Made by a program: the position numbers and the translations under genes
Part shown: positions 1-8,420 of the stretch, piece after piece
How the letters are laid out: the number at the start of each line of letters is the position of its first letter
How positions within the stretch are numbered: position 1 is the first letter of the stretch
Assembly: GCA_002162795.1 (NCBI GenBank)
Contig: MAAY01000072.1
Location: 1-41,328, forward strand
Source: Rhodobacterales bacterium 56_14_T64
Lineage (GTDB): Bacteria > Pseudomonadota > Alphaproteobacteria > Rhodobacterales > Rhodobacteraceae
Direction: 5' to 3'
Length of the DNA stretch: 41,328 nt
Notes under the pieces: generated by a model
Database searches by the model: none
What the model was told of the DNA's origin: nothing
Seen by the model: the letters and a program-made list of their open reading frames with translations, nothing else

Positions 1-467
1 CCGATATCGGCAACCTTGCCCGCCTCGAACCCTTCGCCGATCAGATCATCCAGGGCCCGCAGACAGCCCAGCGTGGTACCGTGGTGGCCGGTGCCAAAGG
101 CCATTGCCGCCTCGATCAGCAGCGGGATCTTGTCACCGGGCAGCTTGTCGGCGTCATGGCTGCCATAGACAAAGAACCGCCCCGCCTCGACCGGAGCCAA
201 CTCGCGGCGCACATGCGCCACCCAGTCGGTGTCTGGCAGTTCGGAAACGGCAAACGGCCTGGCATTGTGCAGGGTCGCCAGCAGTGCCAGCCCGGCCTCG
301 TCGGGCGCTTCGGTGAAATAGCCACCTACCTCCCAAAGCCCGGATGCATCTTCGAGATCGAGGACGCCAACGCCCGTGGGTTCAGGCAGCAACCGCTCCA
401 TCGCCTCGCCCAGCGCTTCGGCGGCGGCTCGTCCGGATAGGGTGGTGAGGGCGGTAAAGGTGGGCAT
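1..467 (-). CDS. prmA: Ribosomal protein L11 methyltransferase (N-terminal part, cut by window edge)
   Basis: The first 155 codons of a minus-strand gene are visible. The family trimethylates ribosomal protein L11 in the cytoplasm using S-adenosylmethionine. Near residue 122 the protein carries AFGTGHHGTT, the family form of the AdoMet-domain entry (AFGTGxHxTT in E. coli PrmA), preceded by an acidic and hydrophobic N-terminal substrate-recognition domain. The methyltransferase core lies mostly outside the window. The ATG is chosen because AGGAG stands about six bases upstream. The next gene on the same strand (MFS permease) lies upstream across an 88-base gap with no clear terminator, so the two could be cotranscribed. 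Confidence 0.9.
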   Translation of the reverse strand, partial: MPTFTALTTLSGRAAAEALGEAMERLLPEPTGVGVLDLEDASGLWEVGGYFTEAPDEAGLALLATLHNARPFAVSELPDTDWVAHVRRELAPVEAGRFFVYGSHDADKLPGDKIPLLIEAAMAFGTGHHGTTLGCLRALDDLIGEGFEAGKVADI

Positions 468-555
468 CGTATACTCCTGAAACTGATCAGATGCGCCTAG
501 GCTGGCTGGGCCGAGAGGTCAAGCAAACAAGAGATGTAACCGATCACCAGTGCCG

Positions 556-1791
556 TTACTCCGCCGGCGCAGGCATCGCATATTTGCTCAGCACCGTCTC
601 GTTGCCCGGTTCAGGATGGCGCGGCACCAGCAGCGACAACCCCAGCGAGGTCAACGCCATCAGCGATGCCAATCCAAACACCGCCGCCGGAGACACCATC
701 CACAGCAGCCCAAGCAGCACCGGCAGGAACACCGCCGCGATATGGTTGATGGTAAAAGCCACCGCCGCTGTCGGAGCGATATCCGCCGGATCGGCAATCT
801 TCTGGAAATAGGTCTTCAGCGCCAGCGCCAGCCCAAACAGGATATTGTCGATCACATATAACACCGAGGCAAACAACACGCCCCAGCCGAACCAGTAGAT
901 GCCACCATAGGCCATGAACACCAGCGTCAGCCCGACATATTCCCAGATCAGCGTGCGGCGTTCACCAAAATGCCCGACGGCCTTGCCCAGGAACGGCGCA
1001 ACCAGCATCTTGACCACCAGATTGACCAGATACAGCCCGGTCAGCTCGTGCACATCAAAGCCAAATTTTTCGACCATCATAAAACCGGCAAAGACCATAA
1101 AGATCTGCCGCCGCGCACCAGCCATGAACTGCAGCGCGTAATACAGCCAATAGCGCTTGCGCAGCACCATGGTTTTGTTTTGCGGCGTCGGCGATTCAAA
1201 CTGCGGGTAGGCAAACAGCGCAAATAGCGCCAGCCCGGCGGTGGTGAAGCCCGCACACATGAACACGATGTTATAGCTCAGGTTCAGCGTCTCCCACATC
1301 AGCACGATCAGGATAAACACCACCAGCGTCACCGCTGATCCCATCCCCAGCAACCAGCCCAGAATTTGAGGCGCGCGGTCCTTGGGCAACCACTGCAACT
1401 GCAGCGACTGATTCACCGTCTCGTAATAGTGAAAGCCAAGCGAGCTGAGAAAGGTCAGCGTCAGGATGCCGGTCAGGCTGGGGAACCAGGCGGTAAAGGC
1501 CGTCGCCACGCCAAGCAGCGCCAGCGACACCATGCCCAGCACCTGCTCGCGCACAAACAGGATGATGGCAATTACCCCGATGGCAAAAAAGCCCGGGATC
1601 TCGCGCACTGTGTGCAACAAGCCAATATCCGAGCCATCAAACCCCGCGGCCTCGATGACAAAATTGTTCAGCAGCGCATACCAGGTGAAAAACGCAATCG
1701 GCATCGCGGCCGACATCAGGAACAACAAGGTCATCGGACGGCGCCAAAACGGCAGGTGCGATGAATCGGCAAGGAGGAATGGTTTGAACAT
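556..1791 (-). CDS. Major facilitator superfamily permease
   Basis: The 411-residue product has about twelve hydrophobic segments and the overall pattern of an MFS transporter in the inner membrane. The substrate cannot be read from the sequence. The open frame extends 35 codons further upstream, but that extension is not hydrophobic, carries Cys and Pro residues untypical of MFS N-termini, and runs into the divergent promoter region, so the ATG at 1791 with a purine-rich GAGCGAGGG just before it is preferred. It is transcribed away from the YeeE-type permease, and the two share a 129-base control region containing a strong dyad. The pairing might mean related substrates, but that is inference. 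Confidence 0.8.
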   Translation of the reverse strand: MFKPFLLADSSHLPFWRRPMTLLFLMSAAMPIAFFTWYALLNNFVIEAAGFDGSDIGLLHTVREIPGFFAIGVIAIILFVREQVLGMVSLALLGVATAFTAWFPSLTGILTLTFLSSLGFHYYETVNQSLQLQWLPKDRAPQILGWLLGMGSAVTLVVFILIVLMWETLNLSYNIVFMCAGFTTAGLALFALFAYPQFESPTPQNKTMVLRKRYWLYYALQFMAGARRQIFMVFAGFMMVEKFGFDVHELTGLYLVNLVVKMLVAPFLGKAVGHFGERRTLIWEYVGLTLVFMAYGGIYWFGWGVLFASVLYVIDNILFGLALALKTYFQKIADPADIAPTAAVAFTINHIAAVFLPVLLGLLWMVSPAAVFGLASLMALTSLGLSLLVPRHPEPGNETVLSKYAMPAPAE

Positions 1792-1881
1792 CCCTCGCTC
1801 ATACGCCTGAAACGGAGCATGCGGTAGAGCCAACAAGCGGATGCACATCTGATCTGCATCAATGCAGGTCTGAGCACTAAC

Positions 1882-1907
1882 CAATACACATCGCAATATG
1901 TGAATTG
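1882..1907. promoter_or_regulatory. 26-bp inverted repeat in the divergent MFS / YeeE control region
   Basis: Two 10-base arms, CAATACACAT and ATGTGAATTG, flank a 6-base centre and match at nine of ten positions. The right arm ends four bases before the GGAG ribosome site of the YeeE gene, so a bound protein would cover the transcription or translation start. No regulator gene is adjacent. It is a candidate operator; the binding protein is unknown. Confidence 0.5.
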
Positions 1908-1920
1908 ATTGGAGTATTTC

Positions 1921-2979
1921 ATGGACCTGATCACCCTGGTTGAGCGTATCGGCGAAGCCCCTACCGCTGCCCTGTTCGGGCTGCTCACCGGACTGGTGTT
2001 TGGCGTCTCCGCCCAGCGATCAAAGTTTTGTCTGCGGGCTGCCACAGTCGAATTCGCCCGAGGCCGCCTGCAAGACAGCATTGCAGTCTGGCTCCTGACC
2101 TTCTCGACCGCGCTGGTTTGGGTTCAAGGCGCACAGATGCTGGGGCTGATGGATGCCTCCAGCGCCCGGATGATGGCGGTCCCCGGCAGCTGGTCAGGTG
2201 CTATGATCGGCGGGCTGGTGTTTGGCATCGGCATGGTGCTGGCCCGAGGTTGCTCGGGGCGCCTTCTGGTGCTCGCCGCCACTGGCAACCTGCGCTCGGT
2301 GGTGTCAGGGCTGATCTTTGCCGTTGTGGCGCAGATGAGCCTGTCCGGCATTCTGTCGCCGCTGCGCAGCCAACTGGCCGGGCTCTGGATCACCGATGGG
2401 GGCCGCAACGTGGATCTGTTGGCCGCCACCGGGTTGCCGCATTATTCCGGCTTGCTGATCGGCGCTGCAATTGCGGTTCTGGCCTTGACCCTTGCCCGAC
2501 GTAACCGGATCGGCGCCTCTCGTTTGATCTTTGCCTCTGGCGTCGGATTTGCCGTGGCTCTGGGCTGGGTGCTGACCTATGCGCTAAGCCAAGTGGCCTT
2601 TGACCCAGTGCAGGTCGAAAGCGCCACCTTCACTGGTCCCTCGGCCAACACGCTGATGTTCTTTCTAGAGCACGGCTCAGTGCTGGAATTTGACATCGGC
2701 CTGGTGCCCGGTGTGTTCATCGGCGCCTTGGTCGCGGCTTCGCTGGGGGACGAGTTGAAATTTCAGGCCTTTGACGACGCCCCCACCATGCGCAAAGCAA
2801 TGACCGGAGCTGCGCTGATGGGGTTCGGCGGTATGCTGGCCGGCGGTTGCGCCGTCGGTGCTGGCGTCACTGGTGGGTCGGTGTTTGTTGGAACCGCCTG
2901 GCTTGCCCTGTTTTGCATGTGGATTAGCGCAATGGTGACGGACTGGCTGGTGGATCAGCGTGGCGCAGTGAGTATTTAA
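1921..2979 (+). CDS. YeeE/YedE (TsuA-type) sulfur-compound transporter
   Basis: A 352-residue polytopic membrane protein of the YeeE/YedE family, whose characterised members (TsuA) import thiosulfate. The protein shows the duplicated architecture of the family, with the conserved cysteines that pass thiosulfate through the pore: SKFCLRAA (Cys37), RGCSGRLL (Cys111) and, in the second half, GGCAVGAG near residue 310. About nine to ten hydrophobic helices are visible. The start at 1921 has GGAG seven bases upstream, better than an in-frame TTG four codons earlier. A hairpin follows directly after the stop. The thiosulfate substrate follows from the family; another sulfur anion is possible. Confidence 0.85.
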   Translation: MDLITLVERIGEAPTAALFGLLTGLVFGVSAQRSKFCLRAATVEFARGRLQDSIAVWLLTFSTALVWVQGAQMLGLMDASSARMMAVPGSWSGAMIGGLVFGIGMVLARGCSGRLLVLAATGNLRSVVSGLIFAVVAQMSLSGILSPLRSQLAGLWITDGGRNVDLLAATGLPHYSGLLIGAAIAVLALTLARRNRIGASRLIFASGVGFAVALGWVLTYALSQVAFDPVQVESATFTGPSANTLMFFLEHGSVLEFDIGLVPGVFIGALVAASLGDELKFQAFDDAPTMRKAMTGAALMGFGGMLAGGCAVGAGVTGGSVFVGTAWLALFCMWISAMVTDWLVDQRGAVSI

Positions 2980-2980
2980 G

Positions 2981-3027
2981 GCAAAAAGAAACTTCAAAGC
3001 AGTGAACCCACTTGTGTTTCTTTTTGC
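2981..3027. terminator. Hairpin between YeeE and priA
   Basis: Perfect 12-base arms, GCAAAAAGAAAC and GTTTCTTTTTGC, start right after the YeeE stop, with a second small stem (AGTG/CACT) in the loop. The A-rich and T-rich arms give U-tract-like sequence on either strand, so it may serve both convergent genes. The stem is AT-rich, hence only moderate confidence as an intrinsic terminator. Confidence 0.6.
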
Positions 3028-3070
3028 TAAAAATACTCAAAATCCAACGTTCACAACGAGCACCTTGTGG

Positions 3071-5266
3071 TCAAAAGAAATTCTGCGGATCAATGTCCAC
3101 ATTCAGCCGCAGATCTCCCTTCAACCGACAAGGCGCAATCCAGCGCGAGATTGCCTTTTGCAACGGCACGTCCTTGGCAGCCTTAATCAACAAGCGCACC
3201 CGATGGCGGCCGCGAATACGGGCGATGGGGGCTGGTGCCGGGCCATAGACCTGCGCGCCGATGGCGCGCAGCGGACCATCATTGCGGGCCAGTGCATTGC
3301 CCAGATCAAACACCTGCGCCAGATCAGGCCCTGACAGGATAATCCCTGCCATACGGCCGTATGGCGGCACTCCTGCGGCCTGACGCTCTGCCGCTTCGGC
3401 CTTCCAGAAGCCTTCTTCATCGCCCGACAAAATGGCGCGGATCACCGGGTGCTCGGGCTGGAAACTCTGCAACAGGGCCTCTCCCGGCTTCTCGGCCCGG
3501 CCTGCCCGGCCTGCCACCTGCCGCATCAGCTGAAAGGTGCGCTCGGCGGCGCGCAGGTCTGATCCCTGCAGTCCCAGATCCGCATCGATCACTCCAACCA
3601 GGGTCAGCAGCGGAAAGTTGTGCCCCTTGGCCACCAGCTGGGTGCCTAAGATTATATCCGCCTCGCCCTTGACGATCTCCGATATCCGCTCTTTCAACGC
3701 ACGCGCCGAACCAAACAAATCTGAGCTGAGCACGGCAATCCGCGCATCGGGAAAAACGCTTGCGGCTTCTTCGCCCAACCGCTCGATGCCGGGGCCAACC
3801 GGGGCCATCTTGCCCTCGACCTCGCAGGACGGACAGACGGTGGGCAGTGGCTTGGTCTCGCCACACTGGTGGCACATCAGACGGTTCTGGAACCGGTGTT
3901 CGACCATGCGCGCATCGCAATGATCGCAGGCTACCTGATTGCCGCAGGCCCGACAGATGGTCACTGGCGCAAAGCCGCGTCGGTTCAGGAACAACAGCGA
4001 CTGCTCGCCGCGTTCCAGCCGTTTGCCCATGGCCGTGCGCAGGCTGGGCGAGATCCAGGTCGCCGACGCCAGCTTTTCGGTGCGCATATCGATGGACCGC
4101 ATTTCCGGCAGCACTGCCGCACCATAGCGCGCGGCCAGATCAAGGCGGCGGTATTTGCCCGCTTCGGCATTGACCCAGCTTTCCAAGGACGGCGTGGCCG
4201 AAGCCAGCACCACCTGCGCCGAGCACATATTCGCCCGCAGCACCGACATGTCGCGGGCGTTATACAACACGCCCTCTTCTTGCTTGTACGACGTGTCGTG
4301 TTCCTCATCGACAATGATCAGGCCCAGATTTTGGAACGGCAAAAACAGCGAGGAACGCGCGCCGATCACCAGTTGCGCATTGCCCTGCCCCACCATCCGC
4401 CAAACCCGGCGGCGTTCGGTCATCGTCGCGCCGGAATGCCACTCTGCTGGGGTGGCGCCAAAGCGCGCCTCGACACGGGTCAGAAACTCGGCGGTCAGAG
4501 CAATCTCGGGCAGCAGTACCAGCGCCTGCCGACCCGCACGCAGACAGGCCGCGACAGCCTCAAGATAGACCTCCGTCTTACCCGATCCGGTCACCCCCTT
4601 CAGCAGGGTGGTGCCGTAGGCGCCGCTTTGCACCGCCTCTGCCAAAGTTGCGGCGGCCTCGGCTTGATCCTCGTTCAGGGTCTTGCCCGGCATGTCCGGA
4701 TCCAGATGCGGATAAGGCAGATCGCGCGGTGCCTCTTCCTCGCGCAGCACACCCTGCTTCACCAAGCCTTTGATCACCGAAGGCGTAACCCCAGCCAGAT
4801 CCGCCAATTCTTTGGGAGTGAAGGCCAGCCCAGCGTATTCGTCCAGTGCCGCCAGCACCCGCCCCCGCGCATAGGTCATCCGCTCGGGCTCAGACGCACC
4901 ACGGCGCAGGATCTTGCGCATCGACACTGGGTCCGACAAGCCCGGCGCCCGCGTCGCCAGTCGCAGCATCGCAGACAGCGGCGTCAGGGTGTAATCAGCA
5001 GCCCGGCTCAGAAACTGGCGCATCTCGTCGCGCATCGGGGCCACGTCCAGCACCCGGTTCACTGATCGCAGCTTGGCCGAATCAAAATCGCCCTGCCCCG
5101 GCCCCCAGATCACCCCTAAAACTTTTCGCGGCCCCAATGGCACTTCGACATAGGCGCCACGAAAACAGCCGCCCTCAGGGGCGCGGTAATCCAGAACCCG
5201 ATCAAGCGGTTGCGTGGTCAGAACCCCGACCCGCTCGCCTGCATGAAAAAACTCCTGTGCGCTCAC
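3071..5266 (-). CDS. priA: Primosomal protein N' (replication restart helicase PriA)
   Basis: A 731-residue superfamily 2 DNA helicase that reloads the replisome at stalled forks. Visible in order are the N-terminal DNA-binding domain, a winged-helix segment around residues 135-175, Walker A GVTGSGKT at 224-231, the DEEH box at 320-323, and four CxxC pairs between about 438 and 481 that form the two zinc sites, followed by the second helicase lobe with the VAGRAGRAEKPG stretch. The length is typical. The start is GTG with AAAGG eight bases upstream. It is divergent from the transaldolase gene and convergent with the YeeE gene. Confidence 0.97.
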   Translation of the reverse strand: MSAQEFFHAGERVGVLTTQPLDRVLDYRAPEGGCFRGAYVEVPLGPRKVLGVIWGPGQGDFDSAKLRSVNRVLDVAPMRDEMRQFLSRAADYTLTPLSAMLRLATRAPGLSDPVSMRKILRRGASEPERMTYARGRVLAALDEYAGLAFTPKELADLAGVTPSVIKGLVKQGVLREEEAPRDLPYPHLDPDMPGKTLNEDQAEAAATLAEAVQSGAYGTTLLKGVTGSGKTEVYLEAVAACLRAGRQALVLLPEIALTAEFLTRVEARFGATPAEWHSGATMTERRRVWRMVGQGNAQLVIGARSSLFLPFQNLGLIIVDEEHDTSYKQEEGVLYNARDMSVLRANMCSAQVVLASATPSLESWVNAEAGKYRRLDLAARYGAAVLPEMRSIDMRTEKLASATWISPSLRTAMGKRLERGEQSLLFLNRRGFAPVTICRACGNQVACDHCDARMVEHRFQNRLMCHQCGETKPLPTVCPSCEVEGKMAPVGPGIERLGEEAASVFPDARIAVLSSDLFGSARALKERISEIVKGEADIILGTQLVAKGHNFPLLTLVGVIDADLGLQGSDLRAAERTFQLMRQVAGRAGRAEKPGEALLQSFQPEHPVIRAILSGDEEGFWKAEAAERQAAGVPPYGRMAGIILSGPDLAQVFDLGNALARNDGPLRAIGAQVYGPAPAPIARIRGRHRVRLLIKAAKDVPLQKAISRWIAPCRLKGDLRLNVDIDPQNFF

Positions 5267-5317
5267 GCCAATGCCTTTCTGCCTCAGGGGTTTTTAATGC
5301 CTCGCTATTGCGTTAAA

Positions 5318-5361
5318 GGCTAGCGCAAACCTAAACCGCTGCAGTAATGGTTAGCGCAAAC
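5318..5361. promoter_or_regulatory. Two LacI-type boxes upstream of transaldolase
   Basis: GGCTAGCGCAAAC (5318-5330) and GGTTAGCGCAAAC (5349-5361) are direct repeats 31 bases apart, about three helical turns, in the priA / transaldolase divergent region. Each is a near-palindrome centred on GC (TTAGC|GCAAA), the form bound by LacI-family repressors; in Rhodobacterales the LacI-family regulator CceR controls central carbon genes. Assignment to CceR is inference. Confidence 0.5.
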
Positions 5362-5391
5362 AACTGCCAACCCATCCAAAGGATCCTTCAC

Positions 5392-6045
5392 ATGAAGTTT
5401 TTCGTAGACACCGCCGAGATCGACGCCATTGCCGAGCTGAACGATCTGGGCATGGTTGACGGTGTGACCACCAACCCATCGCTGATCAAGAAATCCGGCC
5501 GTGACATCATCGAAGTCACCAAAGAGATCTGTGCACTGGTCGATGGCCCGGTATCCGCCGAAGTCACCGCCATTGACGCCAAAACCATGATCGCCGAAGG
5601 CCGCAAGCTGCTTGAGATCGCCGATAACATCACTGTCAAAGTACCGCTGACATGGGACGGCTTGCAAGCTTGTAAGGCCCTCACCGACGACGGCCACAAG
5701 GTCAACGTCACCCTGTGCTTCTCAGCCAATCAGGCGCTGTTGGCCGCCAAAGCTGGTGCGACCTTCATCTCGCCTTTCATCGGTCGTTTGGATGACATCA
5801 ACCTGGACGGCATGGAGCTGATCGAAGACATCCGCACCATCTATGACAACTACGGTTTCGACACCGAGATCCTGGCTGCGTCAATCCGCTCGGCGAACCA
5901 CGTTCTGGACTGTGCCCGCCTCGGCGCCGACGTGATCACTGCACCGCCTGCCGTGATCAAGGCCCTGGTCAACCACCCACTGACCGACAAAGGTCTGGCA
6001 GCATTCCTGGCAGATATCAAAGCGGCAGACATCAAAATCCTGTAA
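5392..6045 (+). CDS. tal: Transaldolase (short, TalC/Fsa-like type)
   Basis: A 217-residue member of the small transaldolase / fructose-6-phosphate aldolase family, a cytoplasmic Schiff-base TIM-barrel enzyme of the non-oxidative pentose phosphate pathway. The N-terminus [10 protein letters not shown], the TNPSLI strand near residue 28, the active-site lysine in NITVKVPLT (near residue 85) and the late [10 protein letters not shown] and DVITAPPAV stretches are all family hallmarks. The internal ATG is chosen because it starts the conserved MKFFVDTA and has AAAGGA eight bases upstream; the longer open frame adds 15 non-conserved residues. It ends at a strong hairpin. The transaldolase/Fsa distinction cannot be settled by eye. 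Confidence 0.93.
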   Translation: MKFFVDTAEIDAIAELNDLGMVDGVTTNPSLIKKSGRDIIEVTKEICALVDGPVSAEVTAIDAKTMIAEGRKLLEIADNITVKVPLTWDGLQACKALTDDGHKVNVTLCFSANQALLAAKAGATFISPFIGRLDDINLDGMELIEDIRTIYDNYGFDTEILAASIRSANHVLDCARLGADVITAPPAVIKALVNHPLTDKGLAAFLADIKAADIKIL

Positions 6046-6062
6046 GCGATATCTCAATTGAA

Positions 6063-6100
6063 CATACAAAGGAGGCACCAGTTGGCGCCTCCTTTGTATG
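6063..6100. terminator. Bidirectional terminator after transaldolase
   Basis: Perfect 14-base arms, CATACAAAGGAGGC and its complement, close a 10-base loop. The AAAG and CTTT arm ends give a U-rich run on both strands, and the element sits between the convergent transaldolase and ferric-reductase-like genes. Confidence 0.85.
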
Positions 6101-6126
6101 GTGTGCACATAGGCCTAGATACGCCG

Positions 6127-7410
6127 CTAGCGGTCGAGCACCCACTGGGCAAGGCGTCTTAGGCCAACGCCTGTCCGGAATTCGAATTCTTCATACTGAA
6201 AGCGCCGCGCGGTGACTCCATAGCGGCTTAGGCCAGCTTGCAGCGCTCTACGCAATGAAACTGGACCACAGAATGAAACTGTGACTTGCGCCAAATTGGT
6301 GTCGGTTGATTGCGTGATCACCTCTGCCGACAACCGCTGCCCTTCGGTAGAAACGATCATGTGCAGATGAAGGTTAGGCTTTGCCTGCGCAATCTGCTCC
6401 AACTCGGCCAGATGTGGGGCGTCGGTGCGTGACTTTACACAGTAGAAGAGATCAATCTGTTCGGCATCAGCAGAAAGAGCGTCAGCCCAGGCCAGAAACG
6501 GGGTAATGCCAATGCCAGCTGCGATCCAAATTTCACGCCTTTTGGCAGACAGCTTAAACTTGCCAAAGGGCCCCTGAATGCGCACCCCTTGGCCGGTTGC
6601 GACCGTTTTTGCCAAACCAGTGGTAAAATCACCAAGGCCTTTGACCGTTACTCGAAGCGATCCGTCACTACCGATTTTAGAGAAACTAAATGGGTGGGGT
6701 TCAGAGTTGACAGAACCAACGAAGCGAAGCACGCCAAATTGACCCGGTTTCGCGCTGATCTGTTTGGTATCCGGGGTCATCGTAATGGCCAAAGCCCCAC
6801 CTGTTTGTTCCAGCTTTGTAATTTCGTAATTCCGCGAAGGGCGCATATCTTCGGGCAGCAACATCCAAATATAGGCCGCAAGCCCGGCAGCGCAAAAGAC
6901 GCCTGTATACAGTCCCGCAGGGTCTCCAATCGCAAAGGGCTTCAGGATGAATACAAAATGGAACACACCTGCGGCAAACATAGCCCCCATGGCTTTGTGG
7001 GTCCATTTCCACAGATGATAGGGAATGAAAGTCGCGATCGAGATTACCACCAGGATCAAAAGCCCATAAAGGCTGAGCTCTCCCAAAGTTTCCGCAAACT
7101 CGGTCAAAACTGTTTCTCGACCAAGTCCACGCATTTCTGCGTCTACCGTATCGTGCACTAGAATGGCGACCATCGCTGAGATACCGGCCCATTTGTGCAG
7201 AACGTAGACACGGTCCAGGCCACCAAAAATTGCCTCAACCCCGGGAAGGCGGGTCGACAAAATTTGCCCCCATGCCATCAAGATAAGTGCTGCTAGGCCA
7301 AGATACTGAGAGAAAAGAGCTATTTGATCGGCCACATTTGGTAGAGAGCAAAGTTGATAAGCGGGGAAAAGTGTCGTGATGACGATCAGTAATAGTCCAA
7401 AGAGAGGCAT
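6127..7410 (-). CDS. Ferric reductase-like membrane flavohaem oxidoreductase
   Basis: The 427-residue product has an N-terminal half of about six membrane helices with histidines in the positions used for haem b (YVLHKWAG near 72, ILVHDTV near 84, KWTHKAMG, GVFHFVF), like the ferric reductase/NADPH oxidase transmembrane domain. The second half is a ferredoxin-NADP-reductase-type module: HPFSFS for FAD, GPFGKF, the nucleotide-binding AGIGITPFLAW, and a C-terminal YEEFEFR. It should move electrons from NAD(P)H through FAD to haem across the inner membrane; the acceptor (ferric iron, oxygen or other) is unknown. It sits on the opposite strand between transaldolase and DUF484-xerC, which are usual neighbours in the group, suggesting an insertion. 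Confidence 0.85.
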   Translation of the reverse strand: MPLFGLLLIVITTLFPAYQLCSLPNVADQIALFSQYLGLAALILMAWGQILSTRLPGVEAIFGGLDRVYVLHKWAGISAMVAILVHDTVDAEMRGLGRETVLTEFAETLGELSLYGLLILVVISIATFIPYHLWKWTHKAMGAMFAAGVFHFVFILKPFAIGDPAGLYTGVFCAAGLAAYIWMLLPEDMRPSRNYEITKLEQTGGALAITMTPDTKQISAKPGQFGVLRFVGSVNSEPHPFSFSKIGSDGSLRVTVKGLGDFTTGLAKTVATGQGVRIQGPFGKFKLSAKRREIWIAAGIGITPFLAWADALSADAEQIDLFYCVKSRTDAPHLAELEQIAQAKPNLHLHMIVSTEGQRLSAEVITQSTDTNLAQVTVSFCGPVSLRRALQAGLSRYGVTARRFQYEEFEFRTGVGLRRLAQWVLDR

Positions 7411-7709
7411 CGAAAGTCCTTATTGAGCCGAAGATTTAGTGGCCACGTCATTATCCATCAACTCCCCCCATGCCAAGTATCGATACCTTCCAGCCGCTGA
7501 ATTTAACTTCAATTTCCTATAGTCTTCGCGTCTGAGCAGATTGACTGGATACCATCACGGTCCCACCGGTGCAGGCCCTTCGTCCAGCAACCTTGATACG
7601 AGGCAATGTTTTTCCCGCACTGCGCAAAAACCCGCGCCTGCGCAAATTTTCCCCACTTTTCGTTAAATCTCGTGTTATACACTGCGCCAAACCCACCAGA
7701 GGTCAAAAT

Positions 7710-8420
7710 ATGAGCAGCAGCAGCCCCGTCCTAGAAGAATCCCTGCGTCAAGCGATTGTCGCCAAGCCCGATGCGGTGCTTGACGATCAAACGGCCATGA
7801 ACGCGTTGGTCTCGGCCAACGAGCGTGCAATGGGGGCCAATATCGTTGATCTGCGTGGCATCGCCATGGAGCGGATGGAGGCGCGGCTGGATCGGCTGGA
7901 AGACACCCATCGATCGGTGATTGCTGCCGCCTATGACAATCTGGCGGGCACCAATCAGATCCACCGGGCTGTGCTGTCGCTGATGGATCCGACCAATTTT
8001 GAGGGTTTCCTGAAAAATCTGCGCGGTGATCTGGCGGAAATCCTGCGACTGGATGCAGTCACACTGGTGCTGGAAACTGTGCAGGATGACCAAAACCCAG
8101 CCGTCAAACGCATGGGCGAAGTGCTCAACATCGTCGAGCCCGGCTTTATCGACGACTACATCAGCCAGGGTCGCGGTGGCATGATCCGCCCCGTCACCCT
8201 ACGCCAAATTCAGGGTGCCTCGTCGCAGCTCTTTGGTGACAAAGCCGACTGGATCCGCTCCGAGGCCTGTCTGAAACTGGACTTCGGAAATGGCCGCCTG
8301 CCCGGATTGCTGGTGATGGGCGCCGAGGATCCGCACCAGTTCACCCCGCAGCATGGCACCGACTTGCTGACCTTCTTTAGTGGCGTGTTTGAACGGTCGA
8401 TGCGTCACTGGCTATCGTGA
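7710..8420 (+). CDS. DUF484 family protein
   Basis: A 236-residue cytoplasmic protein of the DUF484 family, a GAF-like fold commonly encoded just before xerC in proteobacteria. Visible features are the early coil LDRLEDTHRSVIAAAYDNL, typical of the family, and a GAF-like second half that includes the stretch from LRLDAVTLVLE to FGNGRLPGLLVMGAEDP. The start at 7710 is preceded by AGAGGT at suitable spacing; the open frame runs 47 codons further upstream, but that part is rich in Arg and Pro and not conserved in character. The stop overlaps the xerC start by four bases, so the two are translationally coupled. The biochemical role is not known. Confidence 0.85.
   Translation: MSSSSPVLEESLRQAIVAKPDAVLDDQTAMNALVSANERAMGANIVDLRGIAMERMEARLDRLEDTHRSVIAAAYDNLAGTNQIHRAVLSLMDPTNFEGFLKNLRGDLAEILRLDAVTLVLETVQDDQNPAVKRMGEVLNIVEPGFIDDYISQGRGGMIRPVTLRQIQGASSQLFGDKADWIRSEACLKLDFGNGRLPGLLVMGAEDPHQFTPQHGTDLLTFFSGVFERSMRHWLS

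Noticed and set aside
3869-5065. Long plus-strand open frame (398 codons) opposite priA
   Set aside because: Its product is Arg/Gln/His-rich with no family features, and it is the mirror of a strongly coding helicase gene in GC-rich DNA.
7477-7486. GTATCGATAC palindrome upstream of the ferric-reductase-like gene
   Set aside because: A 10-base palindrome alone is expected by chance and has no flanking symmetry.
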